Below the pieces are notes generated by a model. The model searched no databases, had not been told where the DNA came from, and saw only the letters and a program-made list of their open reading frames with translations. From positions 17,267 to 81,266 of IMG/VR virus record IMGVR_UViG_3300047552_000145: a DNA stretch of 64,000 bases; one strand, written 5' to 3'. The first letter of the stretch is position 1, and each line of letters starts with the position of its first letter. The stretch is from a virus. Position numbers and translations under genes: made by a program. Below are positions 59,233 through 64,000 of the stretch, one piece after another.

Positions 59233-60725
59233 TGTCTATACTATACGCTGAAAAATTAGACGAAGTCTATATGAGAGTTTTTGGCGATGCTTCTGTTGAA
59301 AAGGAGCTCGCTGATTTCTTCACATACGAATATCCAGGAGCTCGCTTCACTCCGCAATTCAAAGCACGTTTATGGGATGGTAAAGTTCGTTTGTACGATC
59401 ACATCCGCAAGACGTTGTACATTGGATTGTATGAATACCTAGAGAAGTTTTGTGAACGTAATGGTTACGAACTACACACAAAGGGTAGAGTGTTTGGTGG
59501 CAGTGAAGATATCAGTATGGAAGTTGTCAAAGAGTTTACTGACTGGTTGAACTTAAGAGGTCGTGGTAACCCCATTGAAATTCGCGACTATCAACTTGAA
59601 GCTGTATACACTGCGTTAAACAAACAACGAACATTACTTCTATCTCCAACTGCGTCAGGTAAGTCGCTAATCATTTACAGCACAATGCGTTGGCACATTA
59701 ACAACAAACGTAAGATCGTTTTGATTGTACCAACTACTTCTCTAGTTGAGCAAATGTATGCTGACTTTGAAGATTACTCTACCGCAAACGGGTTTGATGT
59801 TAAGAACCACTGTCAAAAATTATACAGCGGTTTCCCTAAAGAGTTTACCAAAGACGTTTTGATTACGACTTGGCAGTCTATCTACCTTCAACCTAAGTCG
59901 TGGTTCAAGCAGTTCGATGTTATCTTTGGTGACGAGGCTCACCAGTTTAAAGCGAAGTCGCTGACGACTATCATGGAAAAACTCGACACCGTTGAGCACC
60001 GTATTGGTACAACTGGTACGCTAGACAATAAGAAAATTCACCAGCTAGTTTTAGAAGGTGTGTTTGGTCCAGTTCACCGTGTAACCACTACCAAGGCTCT
60101 GATGGATTCAGGAAAATTATCTGCGCTAAATATAACGTGTCTGATAATGAAATATAGCGACGAGATTCGTAAAGAACGTAATAAGAACACGTACCAAGAC
60201 GAAATGGACTTTCTTGTTGGCAATGAAAAGCGTAACAAGTTTATCCGCAATCTGGCAGTAAATTCTAAAGGTAACACGCTGGTTCTTTTTCAATACGTTG
60301 AAAAGCACGGCAAAGTTCTCTACGATCTTATCAAAGACAAGGTACATGAAGATCGAAAGGTATTCTTTGTATATGGCGGAACAGATACGAGTGATCGTGA
60401 GTCGATTCGACATATCACCGAGGGAGAAGAAGACGCTATCATTATTGCGTCGTATGGGACTTTCTCTACTGGTATCAATATACCTTCAATTGAGAATGTC
60501 ATCTTTGCGTCACCTTCGAAGTCGAAAATAAGAAACCTGCAAAGTATTGGACGAGGTTTGCGTTTGAAAGATGGTAAGACATCTTGTAACCTCTACGATA
60601 TTGCCGATGACCTTCATTGGAAGACATGGAAGAATCATACGCTGAATCATGCAGCTGAACGCTACAAGACGTATGTTGAAGAAGAATTTAAATTGAAAAT
60701 GGTGGAAGTGAATTTATATGGATAA
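59232..60725 (+). CDS. uvsW: UvsW DNA helicase
   Basis: UvsW is a RecG-like branch-migration helicase that clears recombination intermediates and R-loops. ATG 59232 (497 residues; T4 503) overlaps the UvsY stop and is preferred over an earlier GTG. The N-terminal domain GARFTPQFKARLWDGKVRLYD resembles T4 YRFNPRFRYGNWDGRIRLLD. Helicase motifs: SPTASGKSL (residues about 138-146), TTSLVEQMYADFEDY, TWQSIY, IFGDEAHQF (about 233), TGTL, VLFQYVEKHGKVLYDLIK, ASYGTFSTGINI and QSIGRGLRLKDG. It overlaps the next gene by eight bases. Confidence 0.95.
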   Translation: MSILYAEKLDEVYMRVFGDASVEKELADFFTYEYPGARFTPQFKARLWDGKVRLYDHIRKTLYIGLYEYLEKFCERNGYELHTKGRVFGGSEDISMEVVKEFTDWLNLRGRGNPIEIRDYQLEAVYTALNKQRTLLLSPTASGKSLIIYSTMRWHINNKRKIVLIVPTTSLVEQMYADFEDYSTANGFDVKNHCQKLYSGFPKEFTKDVLITTWQSIYLQPKSWFKQFDVIFGDEAHQFKAKSLTTIMEKLDTVEHRIGTTGTLDNKKIHQLVLEGVFGPVHRVTTTKALMDSGKLSALNITCLIMKYSDEIRKERNKNTYQDEMDFLVGNEKRNKFIRNLAVNSKGNTLVLFQYVEKHGKVLYDLIKDKVHEDRKVFFVYGGTDTSDRESIRHITEGEEDAIIIASYGTFSTGINIPSIENVIFASPSKSKIRNLQSIGRGLRLKDGKTSCNLYDIADDLHWKTWKNHTLNHAAERYKTYVEEEFKLKMVEVNLYG

Positions 60726-61188
60726 GAATTACGTTGTTGTAAAACTAATTTCTGGTGAAACGGTTATGGCAACCTTTGAGGGTGAAGACGACATGCATGT
60801 CAAGATAGATCACCCGATCCAAATTAGAACTCAAATTATCCCAGAGCTGGGAAGAGAATCAATATCGGCATCTCCACTATGCCAATTTTCTGATGCGACA
60901 ACTTTTGTCTTTGAAAAGAGTCACATCGTTTACATTAAGAAGTTGCATAAGCAATTCATCCCTCATTACAACAACTTCCTGAAGTCATACGAGGAAGCCC
61001 TCATCCCAACCACTCGATCCGAGATACAAGAGAAGTTAAGCGAATACTTCGATGATGCAGATCACCTCACTTTAGAAGAGATCAACCAAAGAATCGAAAT
61101 GCTTGAAGCTATCGCAGGAGGAGACGTCTCAGAAGAAGAACTAGACGTCATGCTTTCCGTTATGGAAGGTAATGATACTATACACTAG
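60718..61188 (+). CDS. Conserved protein with LSm-like N-terminus between UvsW and gp55
   Basis: The 156-residue protein begins with YVVVKLISGETVMATFEGEDDMHVKIDHPIQIR, a strand pattern resembling LSm/Hfq-like barrels, then a helical part (VFEKSHIVYIKKLHKQFIPHYNNFLKSYEEAL) and a very acidic C-terminus (GGDVSEEELDVMLSVMEGND). Proteins of this kind stand near the late sigma gene in cyanophages, as I recall. No nucleic-acid-binding motif can be confirmed, so the LSm similarity is tentative. It ends about 170 bases before the gp55 start. Confidence 0.6.
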   Translation: MDKNYVVVKLISGETVMATFEGEDDMHVKIDHPIQIRTQIIPELGRESISASPLCQFSDATTFVFEKSHIVYIKKLHKQFIPHYNNFLKSYEEALIPTTRSEIQEKLSEYFDDADHLTLEEINQRIEMLEAIAGGDVSEEELDVMLSVMEGNDTIH

Positions 61189-61292
61189 AGATCACTCATA
61201 TCAAACCCGACATGGGTATTATCCTACGATGGCAAGTAAAAGGCAAGTATTTTTGACTATTGGAATCTTGTAACGTTTCAAGAAATAAAAAC

Positions 61293-61321
61293 TTGCTTTA
61301 CACAAATGTTTCAGCTATAAT
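61293..61321 (+). promoter_or_regulatory. Sigma70-type promoter before gp55
   Basis: TTGCTT (61293-61298), a 17-base spacer and TATAAT (61316-61321) are an almost perfect host-type promoter in the 171-base gap ahead of gp55. The TTGCTTTA part also resembles a MotA middle-promoter box, but its distance to the -10 is longer than usual. The rest of the gap (61189-61292) contains no feature I can support. Confidence 0.8.
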
Positions 61322-61330
61322 ATGAACATG

Positions 61331-61348
61331 CCTCTATTTTAAAAGAGG
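61331..61348 (+). promoter_or_regulatory. Hairpin covering the gp55 ribosome-binding site
   Basis: CCTCT (61331-61335) pairs with AGAGG (61344-61348); the latter is most of the AAGAGGA ribosome-binding site of gp55 (ATG 61360). The stem is near the predicted start of the transcript (about 61328) and could mask the site. Confidence 0.45.
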
Positions 61349-61359
61349 AAATATATTTA

Positions 61360-61920
61360 ATGGCACATTATGTAAACAACGCAGACTTTCTCGCTGCCCT
61401 TATTGCCCATAAGGAAAACGTAGAAAAAGCAAAAGAAGCTGGCTTACCAAAACCAATAATTCCCAACTACGTTGGCGACTGTATTCTCAAAATTGCTAAT
61501 CACTTAGCATATAAACCCAACTTCATCAATTATTCTTATCGAGACGACATGGTACTTGATGGGATTGAAAACTGCATCCAATACTTGGACAACTTCAACC
61601 CTGACAAATCAAGCAACCCATTCGCATACTTCACCCAAATTATCTACTATGCCTTCCTTCGTAGGATTACGAAAGAGAAGAAGCAATCATACATTAAAGG
61701 TATGTTAATTCAGAACATGCCCTTTGAAGCCTTCGAGTTACAAGAAGGTGATGATGGTGAATACCATAACCAATACTTAGAGTTCATGCAACAGCATGGA
61801 ACGTTTGATGATTCTTTTATTCAACGTAAAGAAAGTAAGAAGAAGAAATCTAAGACAAATACTTTGGATGAATTCATTGAAGACACTAACAACTATGGTG
61901 AGGAAGGTACGGAAGAATGA
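61360..61920 (+). CDS. 55: gp55 late-transcription sigma factor
   Basis: gp55 is the minimal sigma factor that directs host RNA polymerase to TATAAATA late promoters, together with gp33 and gp45. The 186-residue protein (T4 185) has the region 2-like YVGDCILKIANHLAYKPNFINYSYRDDMVLDGIENCIQYLDNFNPDKSSNPFAYFTQIIYYAFLRRITKEKKQ, matching the DDMIxDxxxNCxxYxxNFDPxKSxNPFAYFTQIIYYAFLRRI motif. The C-terminus is acidic and includes KKKKSKTNTLDEFIED, where the gp45 clamp contact is expected. It overlaps gp47 by four bases. Confidence 0.95.
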   Translation: MAHYVNNADFLAALIAHKENVEKAKEAGLPKPIIPNYVGDCILKIANHLAYKPNFINYSYRDDMVLDGIENCIQYLDNFNPDKSSNPFAYFTQIIYYAFLRRITKEKKQSYIKGMLIQNMPFEAFELQEGDDGEYHNQYLEFMQQHGTFDDSFIQRKESKKKKSKTNTLDEFIEDTNNYGEEGTEE

Positions 61921-62972
61921 AGGTAGCAATTATCACAGACCAACACTTTGGCGCTCGCAACGATAGTATCGCATTCCTAGATTACTTTGAGAAGTTTTAT
62001 AATGACGTCTTCTTTCCTACACTTGCTGAGCATAACATTGATACCGTTCTTGTTCTTGGTGACACCTTTGATCGTCGCAAGTATGTTAACTTCTACGCAC
62101 TCCAAAGAGCGAAAGCGATGTTTTTTGATCGTCTTGCTAACGCAGGTATCACTGTTCATATGCTTGCTGGTAACCACGATACTTACTTCAAAAATACCAA
62201 TGACGTAAACTCACCAGACTTGCTATTGCGCGAGTATGATAATATCAACGTGATTGATCACCCTGCTACAATCTACGTTGATGAAACCCCAATCTGTATG
62301 ATGCCTTGGATTTGTCCAGAGAACTATAAAGACTCTATCGACACTATCAATGATACCAAAGCTGAAATCTGTATGGGTCACTTTGAAATCGCAGGCTTTG
62401 CAATGTATAGAGGTATGGAATCTCATGATGGACTTTCTAAAGAAACATTCGATAAGTTTGATATGGTTTTTAGCGGGCATTATCATCACAAGTCTGATGA
62501 TGGGCATATCTACTACGTCGGAAACCCCTATGAACTTACTTGGCAAGACTACAACGATCCCCGAGGGTTTCACTTGTTTGATCTTGGAAGTAGAAAGCTC
62601 ACCTTCATCCGAAATCCTTATAGTATGTTTGCCCGAGTCGAATATAACGATAAAGAGCAAGACCCTGTCGATCTAGATACATTAGACTTACAAGGTAAGT
62701 ATGTTAAACTTGTAGTTGTCAACAAAACTGACTATTATAAATTTGACAAATTCGTTCAGAAGTTATATAATAAAGGCTGCCATGATATCAAAGTTGTGGA
62801 AGATATGTCTGAATTCCAAGAGGGTGAAATTGATGAGTCAATCAACCTTGAGGATACCTTATCAGTTCTTGGTCACTACGTTGACTCTATTGAAACTGAT
62901 TTAGATAAAGAAAAGATTAAAACATATATGCGTGCTTTATATACTGAAGCCGTCAACGTTGAGGTTGTTTGA
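61917..62972 (+). CDS. 47: gp47 recombination nuclease subunit (Mre11/SbcD family)
   Basis: Together with gp46 this forms the SbcCD-like nuclease that processes DNA ends and host DNA. The phosphoesterase motifs are intact: ITDQHFGARND (Asp8, His10), VLGDTFDRR (Asp49), AGNHDTY (Asn86, His87), CMGHFEIAGF and FSGHYHHK. At 351 residues it equals the T4 protein in size (339). It starts inside the gp55 end and overlaps gp46 by one base (TGATG), so the proteins are probably made at fixed ratios. Confidence 0.95.
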   Translation: MKVAIITDQHFGARNDSIAFLDYFEKFYNDVFFPTLAEHNIDTVLVLGDTFDRRKYVNFYALQRAKAMFFDRLANAGITVHMLAGNHDTYFKNTNDVNSPDLLLREYDNINVIDHPATIYVDETPICMMPWICPENYKDSIDTINDTKAEICMGHFEIAGFAMYRGMESHDGLSKETFDKFDMVFSGHYHHKSDDGHIYYVGNPYELTWQDYNDPRGFHLFDLGSRKLTFIRNPYSMFARVEYNDKEQDPVDLDTLDLQGKYVKLVVVNKTDYYKFDKFVQKLYNKGCHDIKVVEDMSEFQEGEIDESINLEDTLSVLGHYVDSIETDLDKEKIKTYMRALYTEAVNVEVV

Positions 62973-64000
62973 TGATTGTATTTGAATCCATTGAATGGAA
63001 AAACTTTTTATCAACTGGTAATTCTGCCAACAAAGTTCTGCTAAACAAATCCACCACTACTCTTATCATTGGTAAGAACGGTGAAGGTAAGTCTACTATC
63101 TTAGACGCATTGTGCTTTGCTTTGTTTGGCAAACCCTTTAGAAATATTAACAAGGGTCAGCTAATTAACTCGATCAACGGTAAGAACTGCTTGGTTGAGA
63201 TTCTATTCAGTGTACATGGTAAGTCATATAAAGTTATCCGTGGTATCAAACCTAACAAGTTTGAAATCTGGTGCGATGACGAACTCATCAACCAAGACGC
63301 TGCTGCTAAAGATTATCAAAAGGTTCTTGAGCAGCAAATTTTAAAGCTGAACTACAAAACCTTCACACAGGTTGTTATCTTAGGCTCAGCTTCTTTTGTT
63401 CCATTCATGCAGTTGTCTTCAGCACAACGTAGAGAAGTTATTGAGGACATTCTTGATATTCGTATCTTCTCTACCATGAATCAGTTATTGAAGGAGAAGG
63501 CTAGTGATACGAAGGCAGAAATTGCTAGGATCGAAACCGAGATTGCGAATGCAAAGACTAAAGTCGAAGCACAAAATGCAATTATTAAAACTATCTCGGA
63601 TGCGAGGGCAGATAATATTAGATCCATCCAAGAGAAAATCGCAAGCAGCGCTAAAGAAGTTGAGCGAAATCAACTCGAGGTTGATGAGCTTATCGGACAA
63701 ATTGGAAATCTTAAGAATCAGATTGAGGACAAGAAGAAAGTACAAGAAGATATCGAAAAGGCAAAGTCAATCAGAAGTAAGCTGCACAACAAGATTGAAA
63801 CAGCAGAACACCATAAAGAATTTTTTACTTCACATGATGTATGCCCCTCTTGTGCTCAGGGTATCCCCCATGAACACAAAGAGTCAATCCTCAGCGATCT
63901 CAACGCAAAGGTTGATGATCAAAATTCTAAAGTTGCTGAACTCGAAACCGTTCTTGGGTCTCTCAATGAAAGACTATCTAACATTAACGAAGTGTTGGAC
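62972..64000 (+). CDS. 46: gp46 recombination nuclease subunit (Rad50/SbcC family), incomplete at right edge
   Basis: The ATPase partner of gp47; about 343 residues are visible. Walker A is LIIGKNGEGKSTILDAL (residues 31-47), followed by FGKPFRNINKGQLINS and a long coiled coil from residue 165. The zinc hook CPSC (residues 291-294) with VCPSCAQGIPHEHK is present at the expected turning point of the coiled coil. The signature motif and Walker B lie beyond the window. Confidence 0.95.
   Translation, partial: MIVFESIEWKNFLSTGNSANKVLLNKSTTTLIIGKNGEGKSTILDALCFALFGKPFRNINKGQLINSINGKNCLVEILFSVHGKSYKVIRGIKPNKFEIWCDDELINQDAAAKDYQKVLEQQILKLNYKTFTQVVILGSASFVPFMQLSSAQRREVIEDILDIRIFSTMNQLLKEKASDTKAEIARIETEIANAKTKVEAQNAIIKTISDARADNIRSIQEKIASSAKEVERNQLEVDELIGQIGNLKNQIEDKKKVQEDIEKAKSIRSKLHNKIETAEHHKEFFTSHDVCPSCAQGIPHEHKESILSDLNAKVDDQNSKVAELETVLGSLNERLSNINEVLD

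Noticed and set aside
61291-61321. T4-type MotA middle promoter before gp55
   Set aside because: TTGCTTTA resembles a MotA box, but the gap to TATAAT is longer than in T4 middle promoters and the same bases form a standard -35 at 17-base spacing; motA is not seen in the window.
1-64000. tRNA genes, CRISPR arrays, insertion sequences, integrase or attachment sites
   Set aside because: The genes are packed closely, with no gap over about 170 bases, and no cloverleaf, spaced direct-repeat array, transposase or recombinase was seen. The repeats present are all within coding sequence.

Overview
The window is part of the genome of a T4-like contractile-tailed phage (Caudoviricetes, myovirus morphology). 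Almost every gene can be matched by sequence motifs or gene order to a T4 core gene: gp59, gp32, gp29, gp26, gp16, gp54, gp4, gp48, gp53, gp27, gp5, gp25, gp6, gp7, gp8, gp13-15, gp17-23, gp67, gp68, UvsY, UvsW, gp55, gp47 and gp46. The style is that of the marine T4-like phages (cyanophage and pelagiphage relatives): a cysteine-free gp32, very long repeat-bearing baseplate proteins, a DUF4815-type giant protein, glycine-rich tail adhesins, a phage tryptophan-halogenase-like gene and the gene order 23-(gp3/gp19-like)-uvsY-uvsW-55-47-46. No photosynthesis gene, tRNA or host gene is present, so the host cannot be named from this window.

Layout. 1-1.7 kb: replication/recombination genes (gp59 helicase loader, a small acidic protein, gp32), ended by a bidirectional terminator. 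1.75-6.8 kb, minus strand: gp4, an unrecognised conserved protein, gp54, small terminase gp16, tail chaperone gp26 with a small overlapping ORF, and tape measure gp29. 6.8-30.4 kb, plus strand: tail tube cap, baseplate hub, spike and wedge (gp48, 53, 27, 5, a collar fibre, PAAR tip, 25, 6, 7, 8) and a 2444-residue DUF4815 protein. 30.4-41.7 kb: an accessory tail-fibre and adhesin region with two S74 self-chaperone proteins, four glycine-rich adhesins and small proteins of fibre-associated type. 41.7-44.6 kb: a two-gene cassette of a U32-like cysteine-rich protein and a flavin-dependent halogenase. 44.6-58.8 kb: neck, packaging, sheath, tube, portal, prohead core, protease, scaffold and capsid. 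58.8-64 kb: UvsY, UvsW, an unknown protein, late sigma factor gp55, gp47 and the start of gp46.

Regulation. gp55 recognises TATAAATA-like late promoters in T4, and such sites (core TAAATA) lie upstream of many structural genes here. They fall into two spacing classes. In one, the predicted transcript carries a 19-47 base leader with a Shine-Dalgarno-like sequence, weak in two cases (gp13 and the DUF4815 gene). In the other, the predicted start coincides with, or lies one base before, the ATG. A TTGCTT-17-TATAAT promoter precedes gp55-47-46.

Most notable points: a U-UUU-UUC slippery heptamer exactly at the gp26 stop that would fuse it by -1 frameshift to the following 61-residue ORF (a lambda G/GT or P2 E/E' arrangement); the halogenase/U32-like cassette under a late promoter; a family of adhesins with a constant glycine scaffold and variable segments; a GGTGYT-type repeat that spreads through gp7, gp8, the DUF4815 protein and the tail sheath; and a gp5 spike with two different cell-wall hydrolase domains.
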